Positions 41,624 through 51,183 are shown, numbered from the stretch's first letter. The stretch: 58,499 nucleotides of DNA from Polaromonas sp. (GCF_030689685.1 NZ_JAUYEY010000050.1:1-58499), one strand, 5' to 3'. Program-made: numbers and translations. The notes: generated from the letters alone by a model not told the origin.

Positions 41624-42460
41624 ATGGCTGTTGATCCTGTTGTTTATGGGGCCAGCGAGCGCCCGCCACGCGGCGACTACACACGTGCTGGCGCTGACTA
41701 CACCTGCCCGCAAGACTACGACAGCTACACCGCAGCTAACCACGACACCTACCGGCGCCTGTACGCGCGCCAGGCGGCGCTGCTGCCTGGCTTGGCCTGC
41801 GACGAGTTCATCACCGCCCTGCCCTCGCTGGGCGCGAGCGACCACATCCCACGCTTCGAGGACATCAACCAGCGCCTGCGCAAAGCCACCGGCTGGGAAA
41901 TTGTCACCGTGCCGGGCCTGATTCCGGAGGTGCCGTTTTTCACGCTGCTGGCCAACCGCAAGTTTCCGGTGACCGACTGGATACGCAAGCCGGAAGAGTT
42001 CGACTACATCGTCGAGCCCGACGTGTTTCACGACCTGTTCGGCCATGTGCCGCTGCTGTTCAACCCGGTGTTTGCCGACCACATGCAGGAGTACGGTAAG
42101 GGCGGGCTCAAGGCCCACGGGCTGGGCGCCTGCGAGCAGCTGAGCCGCCTCTACTGGTACACGATTGAGTTCGGGCTGATCCAGCAAAAAGACGGACTGC
42201 GGGCTTACGGCGCCGGCATTCTGAGCTCTTCGGGCGAGCTGCGTTATTCAGTGCAAAGTCCCGAACCCCAGCGCCTGCCGCTCGACATTGAGCGCACCAT
42301 GCGCACCCGGTACAAGATCGACAGCTACCAGCAGACCTACTTCGTGATCAACAGCTTTCAGGAGCTGTTTGATAAAACCGCGCCGGATTTTGAGCCGGTT
42401 TATGAACGGCTTCACAGGCTGCCGCAACTACCCGCCAACACGGACTCTACGGCAATATAG
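41624..42460 (+). CDS. phhA: Phenylalanine 4-hydroxylase
   Basis: 278 residues, the compact monomeric bacterial form without a regulatory domain. EPDVFHDLFGHVPLL holds the two iron-binding His, and YWYTIEFGL the Glu. It turns phenylalanine into tyrosine with tetrahydropterin. It sits downstream of hpd, completing entry into the homogentisate route; the remaining homogentisate genes are not in the window. Confidence 0.95.
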   Translation: MAVDPVVYGASERPPRGDYTRAGADYTCPQDYDSYTAANHDTYRRLYARQAALLPGLACDEFITALPSLGASDHIPRFEDINQRLRKATGWEIVTVPGLIPEVPFFTLLANRKFPVTDWIRKPEEFDYIVEPDVFHDLFGHVPLLFNPVFADHMQEYGKGGLKAHGLGACEQLSRLYWYTIEFGLIQQKDGLRAYGAGILSSSGELRYSVQSPEPQRLPLDIERTMRTRYKIDSYQQTYFVINSFQELFDKTAPDFEPVYERLHRLPQLPANTDSTAI

Positions 42461-42661
42461 ACCTCCAGAAGTGCGCTCTTTCGCACTGATACAACACATT
42501 GCAATTGAGGCCCCGGAGGCAGCCAGAAGAAAAGGTGTGTCAAACACCCGGGCCCCTTCTCAAGCAAAAAACTAAGCCCTACACTCGCAGTGCCTTAACA
42601 CTACGTTGCAACTTTTACCAACGTGCGGCATTTTTACAACCGTAACTTCAGGAGAGCATCT
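42461..42661. other. Intergenic region with candidate operator
   Basis: Contains an imperfect GC-rich hairpin after phhA (GGCCCCGG, then CCGGGCCCC, about 42510-42558), which may end the hpd-phhA transcript. It also contains the inverted repeat ACGTTG-N10-CAACGT (42603-42624), a plausible operator for the next gene. Confidence 0.45.
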
Positions 42662-43177
42662 ATGGGCTATTTCATGAAAGAACACGACATCCATGTTGGA
42701 AGTCTGCTTGACCAACTCAATGTCCGTTTTGGCCCCACGCCGGACAAGAAGACCCACTTTGGTGGCATTGACGAAATGGTTGTGCTGCAGAAAGAGTTCA
42801 AGATTTTCAAGAAGGGACGCTCTTTCAAATCAAGCGTTGCGGTTCTCAACATCGGCGCCTCCAATGCAGAGGCCAAAAACCGCATGCATGAGTACTTCGA
42901 CAATCTGGGTAAACATGACTCCAGCGTCGCGGGCCAAAATGGCGATGTCGCTATCGTGAACGCCATCATTCGTAACTTGGGTGCCAAGAGCCCATTGCCG
43001 GTTTATTTCACCTTCCACGACATGCGCGCTGAAAAAGGCAACACCCGCGTGCTGATCAGTGACAAAAGCCGGCCACTGGCCTACTTCAATCAGGACTACC
43101 TGACCATCTCCCTGCCCACCATGGCCTTGAAGGCTGCAAAACCTGCGGCGAAAGCAGCCAAGAAAACAGCCAAGTGA
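42662..43177 (+). CDS. Unrecognised protein with Lys/Ala-rich tail
   Basis: 171 residues, no family recognised. The start at 42662 has AGGAG seven bases upstream. Residues 1-150 look like a compact alpha/beta domain (MGYFMKEHDIHVG, DQLNVRFGPT, FGGIDEMVVLQKEFKIFKKG). The last ~15 residues, AAKPAAKAAKKTAK, are a histone H1-like basic tail that may bind nucleic acid or membrane. Its stop overlaps the methyltransferase start (GTGA), so the two are coupled. An inverted repeat lies 38 bases upstream. No function can be proposed. Confidence 0.75.
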   Translation: MGYFMKEHDIHVGSLLDQLNVRFGPTPDKKTHFGGIDEMVVLQKEFKIFKKGRSFKSSVAVLNIGASNAEAKNRMHEYFDNLGKHDSSVAGQNGDVAIVNAIIRNLGAKSPLPVYFTFHDMRAEKGNTRVLISDKSRPLAYFNQDYLTISLPTMALKAAKPAAKAAKKTAK

Positions 43178-43863
43178 CAAAAATCGGGGCGGACCACGCC
43201 GCAGTGAAAACTGCCGCTGCACCCCTCCCCGATCCAGCGCTTGCCGGTGTGTACGACGAAGTAGAGCGTTACTACACCGGCAAGGTGCTGGCCCACGGGG
43301 CCACACCCTTGGGCGCAGACTGGACTTGCCAGCCTACGCAGGAGCTGCGCTTCATCCAGCTACTGAAGTTATGCGATTTCAGCCAGGCCTTTTCATTGAA
43401 CGACGTCGGCTGCGGTTATGGCGCACTGGCTGGCTTTCTGGCCAGGCGGCACCGTAACGCCAAAGTGGATTACCTGGGCATGGATTTATCGCAAGCGATG
43501 ATCGAACAGGCCAGGCTCCGCCAAGCAGCCAATATCCGGACCCGATTTGTCGCTGGCACATCTATCCCGCGCGTTGCTGACTATTCGGTGGCCAGCGGCA
43601 TTTTTAACGTCAAGCTGACGCAGCATGCTGACCGGTGGCAACTCTTTGTAGAAAAAACATTGTCTGAAATAAACCAGACAAGCCGGCTTGGCTTTGCCGT
43701 CAATTTTCTCGCTCCACAACCAGAGAATTTTCAATCGATTACAGAGCTATACCGCACCCCTGCTGAAGTCTGGGTGCAGTATTGCGAACTGCAGTTCAAC
43801 ACTCGCGTCGAACTTGTCAGGGGTTACGGGATGAACGAGTTCACCCTGCTGGTCACGCGCTGA
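43174..43863 (+). CDS. Class I SAM-dependent methyltransferase
   Basis: 229 residues. LNDVGCGYGALAGFLARRH is motif I (SAM loop), YLGMDLSQAMI motif II, and VASGIFNVKL the motif IV region. GTG start overlapping the preceding stop. The 3' end overlaps the convergent cyclase gene by 11 bases. The substrate is unknown; the coupling suggests that it acts with, or on, the upstream Lys/Ala-tailed protein. Confidence 0.85.
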   Translation: MTKIGADHAAVKTAAAPLPDPALAGVYDEVERYYTGKVLAHGATPLGADWTCQPTQELRFIQLLKLCDFSQAFSLNDVGCGYGALAGFLARRHRNAKVDYLGMDLSQAMIEQARLRQAANIRTRFVAGTSIPRVADYSVASGIFNVKLTQHADRWQLFVEKTLSEINQTSRLGFAVNFLAPQPENFQSITELYRTPAEVWVQYCELQFNTRVELVRGYGMNEFTLLVTR

Positions 43864-46800
43864 CTTCTACCGGCTTGCCGAGAGTCTGGATGCGTGCGCA
43901 CTCGCGTTGTAGGGATTCCTCATAGATCGTCGCACCGGTCAAACGCACCAGCTCTGCCGCCATCGCAAATAATGGCTTCGCCTGCGCAACACCTATTAAT
44001 CCGTGCTTGTCCAAAAGTGCAGCTGCGCTAGTTATAAGGGCCCGGCACTCGGGAAGTCGCGTGCTTCGCCGTCGGGCCAAGGCTATTGCTTCGCCGCCAA
44101 GCTCGACCGCCCGGTCTGCCTGCCCAAGCTGGCGATAACACTCAGCAAGGCTGGCAAGAATCTCAGTTTCATACTCCATTGCCACTTTAGCTCCACGAAC
44201 AAGCGCCAGCGCGTCTGTGAGGGTGCTAGCAGCCGTAACGAAATCGCCCGCAATACTGACTGTTGTAGCTCTGCAGCTCAGCGCAAAAACGCGCAGATAA
44301 GGGCCCTCATGTTTGGCGGCAATCTCTTCCACATGAGCGTAATGCTCCTGTGCGATGGATGCACTCTGTCGGCACCATGCAAGGTCAATGTAGCCAAAGT
44401 GCGCAAACTGCATGATGACCGGGTCGTTGGACGACTGTCCCAGCACCAGCAGCTGCTGCAGACATTCTTCGGCGTCTCCCAACCGCCCCAAACGTGTCAG
44501 CAACCGGGCGCGCATGCCCAATACCCAATGCTCCACACTGAAACCTATCCATTCGCGGTCAAACCGGTCTATGGCGCTCATACCCTGCATCGCGGCCGTG
44601 TTGGCGGCAAGCGCTTGCTCCAGCAGGCCGGCCCATGCGTAGGCCTGGCTCAGTGCAGCGTTGATCATTGCCTCGCGACCAGGGTCTGCGCCCGGCTCCA
44701 TCAGAAACTGCGCCTGCCGCAGAAGATCGACATAACCGTCTGCCGGGCCGCCACTGGCCTGCAACATGCGCCCTTCAGCCATCAGAAGAAGTTGCATCAA
44801 ACGCCCGTCCATCTCACCTGCGAGAGCCTTGGCCTCGTCAATAAATGGCTGCACTTCCTGTAAAACCAGGCCTTCGCGCCAGCCAAGTACCGCAATCTGC
44901 CCGCCCGCGCGAACCCGCAAACTGTCGGCCCTGGCAGAGCGGGCCTGGCCCTGCAACAGCGAGCGCACCTTGTGCCAGTGCTTGATGGCGAGTGCCGAGT
45001 TCGTGGCTCCCACCCACTGCGCAGCACGGGACGAATGGTGAGCCGCATCCACATGCTGCCCAGCCGACTCATAGTGATATGCGATAAGAGCGGCATATTC
45101 GTCAAGCTGGTCGCGGTAATAAACCTCCATGGCCAGCGCCACCGCGCAATGGAGGGGGCCACGTCGAACCTTGAGCTGAGTGCTGTAGGCTACCTCCTGA
45201 ATCAGCGGGTGGCGAAACGCAAAGCGCCGCCCCCCAACCGCCGGCTGCGGAAGAATGAGATCGGCATGGCACAGCCCGTCCAGCCCCTTTTCGATGACGC
45301 TGGCAAGCGGGCTGGCCATGTGCTCCAGCACTGCCAGAGGAATCTCTTTGCCAATGATGGCGCACATTTGCAGCAGGGTTTTTTCAGGCTCGCCCAGCCG
45401 GTCCAACCGGGCACCAATCACTGCCTGCACGGTCGGCGGCAGCGAGCGTTCTATTGCTTGAAGGGCTTCCGCGCTGAGGTCGGCCTCTTCTGCCAGAAAC
45501 CCGCCATCGGCCAGCGAGCGCACCAGCTCTTCTGCAAAAAATGGGTTGCCACCACTTCGCTTGACCACAAGCCGGCACATCTCGCGAAGCTCTTCGCGCG
45601 GGCCTATCAGGGACCGGACGAGATGTTCAATCTCACTGCCGCTGAGCTGATCCAGTTCGACTTTCTGGAAATTATCGAACTGGGCCCACGGCAGCCGATA
45701 AGACGGCCGAAAATTGAGCACCACCATGGTCTGGGTAGCGGCTGCAGCCTCCACCAGAGTTGCCACAAATTCTTCGCTCGCTTCGTCCAGCCAGTGCAAG
45801 TCTTCAATCAGGATCACACTAGTTGTGGCGGCATCATGCTTGACGAGTTCACGCACCAGGCTGAGAAGGCGGGCATGGCGCAACTTGGGGTTGAGCCCGG
45901 GTAGCAGCGCACTGCCTGCTTCGGCCACACCCAAAAAATCGTAAAGCAAAGCCAGATCAGCCTCAGACGGGGGGCCTAGCTGGGCCAGGCGCGCGGTAAT
46001 TCGGGCTCTGGCTGCGGCGCCATCGTCGGCTGGCGTGATCCGGAAAAAGAAAGTCCTCAAAAGACTCAGTCCCGGCTGCAACGGCATGGCATGGCCATAG
46101 GGCTGCGCACGCACCTCAAAAACAGGAATCGAATGGCTGCGGCACCACTGGGTGAATTCATGGCAAAGGCGGCTTTTGCCCGCCCCAGGCTCGCCTGAGA
46201 TTCCAACCGCCCGCGCCTGGCCCCTTTCGGTCAGAAGAAGTGCCTGCTTGAGAACATCCATTTCGCCGGTTCGCCCGAGAAACGGCGTCAGACTGCCTTG
46301 CTGCGTGAGACGGTTGGTCGAGGCGGCCTTGAGCCCAACCAAGGCGTAAATACCGGTGTGGCCAGAAATGCCTTTGAGCAGGTGTTTGCCCATAAAACGC
46401 ACGTCGCCGCTCGATCGAAGCAGGGCGTAGCAGCTTTCAGTGGCACAAATACCCCCTGGCTCGGCCAGGCCCACCACCCGGCTGGCCAGGTGAATCGTCA
46501 GACCATGGGCACCGCCGCCCCGGCCATCGGCCTGCTGCGGGTCAGACGCAACCTGGCCAGAATGCAGGCCGACACGAATACGAAAACCCAGCGAGTCGCC
46601 CTTGAAGGCCTGCTGCATGTCAAGGGCTGCCTCGCAGGCCAGCAGGGCATGGCCCTCCAGCGCCTTCGGTGCGCCAAACAAGGCCATCACGCCGTCTCCC
46701 ATGGTTCTGACCACGGTGCCGGAGAACTTTTCGATGGACTCACACATCAACGCCAGGGCTGGTCCGAGGCGCTCCATGGCCTGCTCGGCATCCAGGTCGG

Positions 46801-47080
46801 CAATCTGTTCAGTAGAACTAACGATGTCGGCAAACAGCACGGTGGCTTGTTTGAGCTCACCCCAGGCAGGCACAGCCGGAATAACGGGCAAGGCGGCTGC
46901 GGCTACCGCAGCCGGACCTGCGCCTGCCTGCGGCGAACCACAGGCACCGCAAAACCGGGCGGACGGGCCGCACTCTTGCCCGCATTGACGGCACACATGA
47001 GCCAAGCCAGCACCGCATGCTTCGCAGAAACGGTTTCCGTCGGGATTGACGGTCAGGCAGGCGAGGCAGTTGATGGGCAT
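43853..47080 (-). CDS. Zinc-ribbon class III nucleotide cyclase with AAA ATPase and TPR domains
   Basis: About 1075 residues. A double zinc ribbon at 1-50 (CLAC...FCEACG, CRQCG...FCGACG) is followed by a class III cyclase domain at about 75-235. The metal Asp residues are in VLFADIVSSTE and TMGDGVMALFG. An AAA-type NTPase follows (Walker A SGEPGAGKSRL, Walker B ILIEDLHWLDE), then TPR-like helices to the end. Family members are soluble signalling proteins. The transition-state Asn of classical cyclases is His here (TIHLASR), so activity is uncertain. Start at 47080 rather than 47161, because the ribbon begins there. Confidence 0.87.
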   Translation of the reverse strand: MPINCLACLTVNPDGNRFCEACGAGLAHVCRQCGQECGPSARFCGACGSPQAGAGPAAVAAAALPVIPAVPAWGELKQATVLFADIVSSTEQIADLDAEQAMERLGPALALMCESIEKFSGTVVRTMGDGVMALFGAPKALEGHALLACEAALDMQQAFKGDSLGFRIRVGLHSGQVASDPQQADGRGGGAHGLTIHLASRVVGLAEPGGICATESCYALLRSSGDVRFMGKHLLKGISGHTGIYALVGLKAASTNRLTQQGSLTPFLGRTGEMDVLKQALLLTERGQARAVGISGEPGAGKSRLCHEFTQWCRSHSIPVFEVRAQPYGHAMPLQPGLSLLRTFFFRITPADDGAAARARITARLAQLGPPSEADLALLYDFLGVAEAGSALLPGLNPKLRHARLLSLVRELVKHDAATTSVILIEDLHWLDEASEEFVATLVEAAAATQTMVVLNFRPSYRLPWAQFDNFQKVELDQLSGSEIEHLVRSLIGPREELREMCRLVVKRSGGNPFFAEELVRSLADGGFLAEEADLSAEALQAIERSLPPTVQAVIGARLDRLGEPEKTLLQMCAIIGKEIPLAVLEHMASPLASVIEKGLDGLCHADLILPQPAVGGRRFAFRHPLIQEVAYSTQLKVRRGPLHCAVALAMEVYYRDQLDEYAALIAYHYESAGQHVDAAHHSSRAAQWVGATNSALAIKHWHKVRSLLQGQARSARADSLRVRAGGQIAVLGWREGLVLQEVQPFIDEAKALAGEMDGRLMQLLLMAEGRMLQASGGPADGYVDLLRQAQFLMEPGADPGREAMINAALSQAYAWAGLLEQALAANTAAMQGMSAIDRFDREWIGFSVEHWVLGMRARLLTRLGRLGDAEECLQQLLVLGQSSNDPVIMQFAHFGYIDLAWCRQSASIAQEHYAHVEEIAAKHEGPYLRVFALSCRATTVSIAGDFVTAASTLTDALALVRGAKVAMEYETEILASLAECYRQLGQADRAVELGGEAIALARRRSTRLPECRALITSAAALLDKHGLIGVAQAKPLFAMAAELVRLTGATIYEESLQRECARIQTLGKPVEVSA

Positions 47081-47173
47081 TTTTTGAGGTTGAGCAAGGA
47101 TCTTGCCGAGCTTATCCGGCAGTTCGAATCCTTGCACACCGCATGCTGCAACGCAAGGCATTCATGGCGCCGT

Positions 47174-48262
47174 TCAGGTGATCACTTTGACCGCCTGCCA
47201 GGCTGAGGTGACGGCTTTGTGCTCTTTTGACCCGACGCCGAATCTCTGGCTCGCCACCTGGCGGGTAACGCGTGCTGCATCTTTGAAAGTAGCTGCAGGA
47301 GTCAGTTTTGCAAAGGCCTCGTACCAGATTGCGCCGGTTTTCTCCCAGGAAAAACCGCCTAGGTGCTGTGCCGCGAGGTAAAACGCATGGTTGGGCACGC
47401 CAGAGCTGTCGTGCACATCGGCACCGTCCGCATAGTCGTCCATGCTTTTGTACTGCTCGTCTTCGTACCAGGTCAGGGCACGGTTGCCAGGGTCTTTGAG
47501 CGAGCGGATCGCGCGGCCATGGCGGGCCGCCAGCAGATGCTCGCCCAGCAGCCAGTTGGCTTTTGTCACATCCTGCCCGGCATGCCACTGTTTGACCATG
47601 CTTCCCACTACATCCGAGAACGACTCATTGAGTGCGCCCGACTGGCCGCGCAGGTCATGGGTCTGTTCCTTGAATTCACGGTCTTTGGGAGCCACGGGAA
47701 CCACCCCAAGCCCGCCTTTGATCATGTGTTGCGTGACCCCGTGCGTGAGCTCATGGGCGATGATGTCCAAGGCTGCCGGGAACCCGCTGACGTTTTGGTC
47801 GCCGTCGCCATAGACCATACTTTTCCCGGTCCACATCGCATTGCCAAAGTTTTGGCCAAAGTGGACCGATGACTCAACCCTTGAGCCGCAGTTGTCGATT
47901 GAGCGCCGGCCAAAAACCTTGAGGTAAAAATCCAGGGTGATGCCGGTGTTGTCATACACGTGGTTTGCCGCTGCATCCGGCACGGGTTTTCCACCCTCAT
48001 CGCGAACCGGGTGCCCAGGCAAGTCCACCCCCTGCGCCAGATCAAATACGACCCGCTGGTAGTTCAATTCAGACGCCTGGGCGCCCGGCAGCGCGGGGTG
48101 AGTGGCCCGCGTGCTGGCAACGCCGCGTAGCGTGCGCAGTCGAGCAGCAGCTTCAATATGACCATGCAATTGATGCTGCTCTGACGCTTGCGCTCTACTG
48201 GCCAGCTTTCGGGCAAGCTTGGCCGGCACGGCAAAACAGGCGCATCGATAGGCGTGTTTCAT
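47174..48262 (-). CDS. M4 family metallopeptidase, protealysin-like
   Basis: 362 residues. The zinc motif is AHELTHGVT (His170, Glu171, His174) and GALNESFSD carries the third ligand (Glu213), with DHDSSGVPNHAFYLAA-like C-terminal catalytic residues. It lacks a signal peptide and has a short N-terminal prosegment, as in protealysin, a cytosolic or unconventionally secreted thermolysin relative. No gene for the small emfourin-type inhibitor that often follows such peptidases is present. The next gene is the cyclase, on the same strand. Confidence 0.88.
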   Translation of the reverse strand: MKHAYRCACFAVPAKLARKLASRAQASEQHQLHGHIEAAARLRTLRGVASTRATHPALPGAQASELNYQRVVFDLAQGVDLPGHPVRDEGGKPVPDAAANHVYDNTGITLDFYLKVFGRRSIDNCGSRVESSVHFGQNFGNAMWTGKSMVYGDGDQNVSGFPAALDIIAHELTHGVTQHMIKGGLGVVPVAPKDREFKEQTHDLRGQSGALNESFSDVVGSMVKQWHAGQDVTKANWLLGEHLLAARHGRAIRSLKDPGNRALTWYEDEQYKSMDDYADGADVHDSSGVPNHAFYLAAQHLGGFSWEKTGAIWYEAFAKLTPAATFKDAARVTRQVASQRFGVGSKEHKAVTSAWQAVKVIT

Positions 48263-48303
48263 GGGCGCTTCGATCTGCACACCAGTACCGCAACTGTGCC
48301 GGC

Positions 48304-48963
48304 CTACCAGCGGCTGGGCAGCTTTTTAAGCAGCGTGATACGCCTGATGCCAAGCTCAATATAGCCACCCTTTTCAAGGTCTTTCAGCAGGCGGCTGACC
48401 ATCTCGCGCGAAGCGCCGACGCGGTTGGCAATGTCCTGATGGGTGATGGATTCCAGCGTCGCGCTGCTTCCCTCGCCCTCGGTAGCACCTTCACGACGCT
48501 CTTCCAGCAAGGCTACCAGCCGGCCGTAAACATCGAGCAAGGCCATGTTCCGCGCGGTTTCCGTCGCGGCACGGGCACGGCGGATCACCTGGACCACCAA
48601 ATTGATGGCAAATTCGGGTTCCTCGACCAGGTGCTCGCTCACGTCAGTGCGACTTAACACGGCGCAAGTGCAAGGCTCCAGCGTCATCACCGAGGCAGAC
48701 CGGGGCCCGCCGTCAAGGGACATTTCGCCAAAATAGTCACCTGCGTTGACAGTGCCGTAGGTGATTTCACGTCCACTTTCGTCCATGGCGAACACCTTGA
48801 CACTTCCCTTGAGAAGCACAAATAGGCTGTCGCCGGACTCACCTTCGTTGATCAAGACTGCATTTTTTCGGTAGGTACGCTGCACGCCACGGCGCGCCAG
48901 CGAGCGCAATTCTGGAACCAGCGATGTGTACAGGTCTTCAGCAGAAGGGATTGACGTGCTCAT
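48304..48963 (-). CDS. CRP/FNR family cyclic-nucleotide-binding regulator
   Basis: 219 residues. The cyclic-nucleotide domain keeps the phosphate-binding cassette: FGE at 78-80 and PRSAS with Arg88-Ser89 matching the cAMP-binding residues of CRP. The C-terminal winged helix is ITHQDIANRVGASREMVSRLLKDLEKGGYIEL. It lacks FNR's cysteine cluster. It lies 41 bases upstream of the M4 peptidase and near a class III cyclase gene, so it may sense that enzyme's product. Confidence 0.9.
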   Translation of the reverse strand: MSTSIPSAEDLYTSLVPELRSLARRGVQRTYRKNAVLINEGESGDSLFVLLKGSVKVFAMDESGREITYGTVNAGDYFGEMSLDGGPRSASVMTLEPCTCAVLSRTDVSEHLVEEPEFAINLVVQVIRRARAATETARNMALLDVYGRLVALLEERREGATEGEGSSATLESITHQDIANRVGASREMVSRLLKDLEKGGYIELGIRRITLLKKLPSRW

Positions 48964-49029
48964 AATGAGCCGTAATCTAGCACGTGGCGTGCCGCCAGTG
49001 TGGGCGCCAGCACCGGCCGCGATGAATTT

Positions 49030-49689
49030 TTAGTGAATTTGGACCAGGTACAAAGGCGCCACCGGAGGCAAAACGGCAACCCTGTTCACTAATTCGCGCA
49101 CCCCGCTGGAGCCGGTTTTCGCGCAAAGGCTGCGCACATGACTGCGCACAGTGGACACAGCGACCTTCATCTGAAGGGCAATTTCCGGCGTGCTCAGCCC
49201 CCGGCACAAGATGATCAACACCTGCTCTTCAGTCTGGGTCAATCCATAACTGCGGGCAAAAAATCCGAACATCCCTGGTTCACACACCTCGGCCCGCGAA
49301 AAGAACAGCGCAGTACGGTTTTCCCTTGCGCCGATTTCAGGCTTGAGCGGAACCACCGCCAGCATCAGGCTCAGGCCACCGCCGCTTACGTTGACCAAGC
49401 TGCGCTTTCCACCTGCCGCCTTGATCAAGGCCGTTTGCAGGGTTTTACCGTCCGCCGGCATGATGGCATGGACTTCATCGCCGACCTTCCCGAGCACTCT
49501 GCGGCGGCTGAGTTCGACCCGGGCTGCCTGATTGGCATGGATAAGCTGGCCGCGCACCCCCACCACGATAACGCCGTGAGCCAGAACATCAATCAACACA
49601 CTGAGTACATCCGTGCTCGAATCAGAGAGCTCAGGATTGGCAGGAGGCGGAGCCAAGTCCGCAAATCCGGCATTCAACAGGGTATTCAT
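49030..49689 (-). CDS. LuxR-type regulator with PAS-like domain
   Basis: 219 residues. Residues about 30-100 look like a PAS domain (LAHGVIVVGVRGQLIHANQAARVELSRRRVLG). The LuxR helix-turn-helix is YGLTQTEEQVLIILCRGLSTPEIALQMKVAVSTVRSHVRSLCAKTG at about 150-200. No receiver domain. The ATG at 49689 was chosen over an upstream one. Its target is unknown; it sits upstream of the CRP-type gene. Confidence 0.85.
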   Translation of the reverse strand: MNTLLNAGFADLAPPPANPELSDSSTDVLSVLIDVLAHGVIVVGVRGQLIHANQAARVELSRRRVLGKVGDEVHAIMPADGKTLQTALIKAAGGKRSLVNVSGGGLSLMLAVVPLKPEIGARENRTALFFSRAEVCEPGMFGFFARSYGLTQTEEQVLIILCRGLSTPEIALQMKVAVSTVRSHVRSLCAKTGSSGVRELVNRVAVLPPVAPLYLVQIH

Positions 49690-49898
49690 CTTCACGCGCC
49701 TTGTAACCATTACAGTTTGTTAAGCGTATGAAGCCTGTCCAAATCTGGATAGTGAATATGTCTCGTGCTAGGTGTGAAAAATTTCACAGCTTTTTGGCGA
49801 TGGATCGAGGCAGGAATTTCAAATTGTGAGCGTGCGCACACTCTCAAAATTTTGCATCTTGTCTCGATTCTTGTGGGCAACCGTTGGCAAAGGCGAGC
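49690..49898. other. Intergenic, no gene seen
   Basis: AT-richer than its surroundings around 49720-49870 (TGTTAAGCG, TTTCACAGCTTTTTGGCG, TCAAATTGTGAGCG). It probably carries the promoter of the LuxR gene; I recognise no specific site. TGTGAGCG...CGCACACT recalls a CRP half-site pair but is imperfect. Confidence 0.35.
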
Positions 49899-51170
49899 TC
49901 AAACCCAAGTGCTCAATATGCCCTTGGTTTTCTCCCAATACACCTGAAGCCTGTCGAACTGCTGCGCAGCGTTGAGAGGTATACGGCCTTTTTTTGCCTC
50001 AAGCTCAAATTCAACGCAAACAGTCTGCATCGCAACAGCGCCTACATTGCTGGTCGCGCCTATGAGCGCATGTGCCGCCCAAGCGAGCGCAACGGGATCA
50101 TCGGCGCGAATGCTCTGGTCGATGGCCTTGAGCCGCTGGGAAGCATCGGCGACAAACAAGCCAATCACCTCACGGGTCATGCTTAAGTTGTCGTCATCAA
50201 ACTCCTTGAACTGCGCCAGACGCTCGAAGTCCATCAACTTCACCTCCAGCGCAACCGCCGGCTTGGGCTTGTCTAGCTGCGGCTTTGCCTGTGAAGCGGG
50301 GCCAGTTGCCCGAGCGAGCGTGGGTCCCGGCTTGGCCGGTTTGCTGGAGCCCTCGGCAGCCGAGGCCATTCTGGGCAACCAGCGCTCCAGCGCCTGTGCC
50401 AAGGCGGCCACATGCAAGGGCTTGGTCAAGTAATCGTCCATGCCAGCGGCGGCACAACGCGCGCGATCTTCGGGCGATGCGGCAGCCGTCAGGGCGAGAA
50501 TCGGCGGGGCTTTTTGACCCATCATGGCTTGAATCTGTTGTGTCGCCTGAAAGCCATTCATGCGCGGCATGTTCACATCCATCAGAACCGCGCCAAAACG
50601 CCAACCTGCGCCATGCGCCCGTGCCACAGCCTGCACGGCCTCCCTTCCGTCCAGGGCGGTTTCGGCTTGGTAGCCCAATTTAGCCAACATCGCGCAGCCA
50701 CCTTGAGGTTGACGGCATTGTCATCAACCACCAGCAGCGTCATGTCTTTGGCGGCCACCGTTGCGGCACTGGCTTTCAGCTCGGCCGGGTGCGTGCCACT
50801 ATCATCCATCGACAAACAGCGAGCCAGCGCGTCAAATAGCTGCTTTTGACGGACGGGCTTGAGCAAACGTGCTGCAAACAACTCGGCCGCCTCGTGACCG
50901 GGTGGCATGAAACCGGAAGTGAGCAGCACCAGCGGCACACTTGCCAGGCCCGCCTTTGCCTTGATAACTCGCGCCAGTGTCACACCGTCCATTTCGGGCA
51001 TATGCATGTCGGTAATGATGATGTCGGGCTGGGCAGATTTTTCCTCCGCCAGGTCCTGCAAGGCCTGCGCCCCGGACTCGGCGCTGCTGACTTGCGGATA
51101 CCCCAAACAAGGAGCAACTCCAGCATACACAATTTGTTACCGAGCAACGAGCCGACCGGCATCAATGCAT
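49899..51170 (-). pseudogene. Decayed C-terminal part of a hybrid sensor histidine kinase
   Basis: The remnant encodes receiver, second receiver and HPt in order. The first receiver (IIITDMHMPEMDG, TSGFMPPG, LKPVRQKQLFDAL) has a broken start, with frame changes around 51085-51165 and no acidic pocket. In the second, the frame slips at about 50690: VVDDNAVNLKVAAR breaks off and continues as MLAKLGYQAETALDGREA in another frame, consistent with one lost base (GCGCGATG). The HPt segment AHALIGATSNVGA keeps the phospho-His. The sensor and kinase parts are absent, so it is presumably non-functional. Confidence 0.8.
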
Positions 51171-51183
51171 ACTTTTCCTCGAA

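Noticed and set aside
40208..42187. 659-codon minus-strand frame across hpd and phhA
   Set aside because: hpd and phhA are unmistakable on the plus strand and the antisense protein is low-complexity.
49850..49930. CRP site near the LuxR gene
   Set aside because: TGTGAGCG...CACACT is imperfect and its spacing does not fit the 16-bp CRP symmetry.
50832..50865. AATAGCTGCTTTTGACGG as an eighth copy of the dispersed repeat
   Set aside because: The residues encoded, KPVRQKQLFDAL, are a conserved receiver segment, so the resemblance is coincidental.
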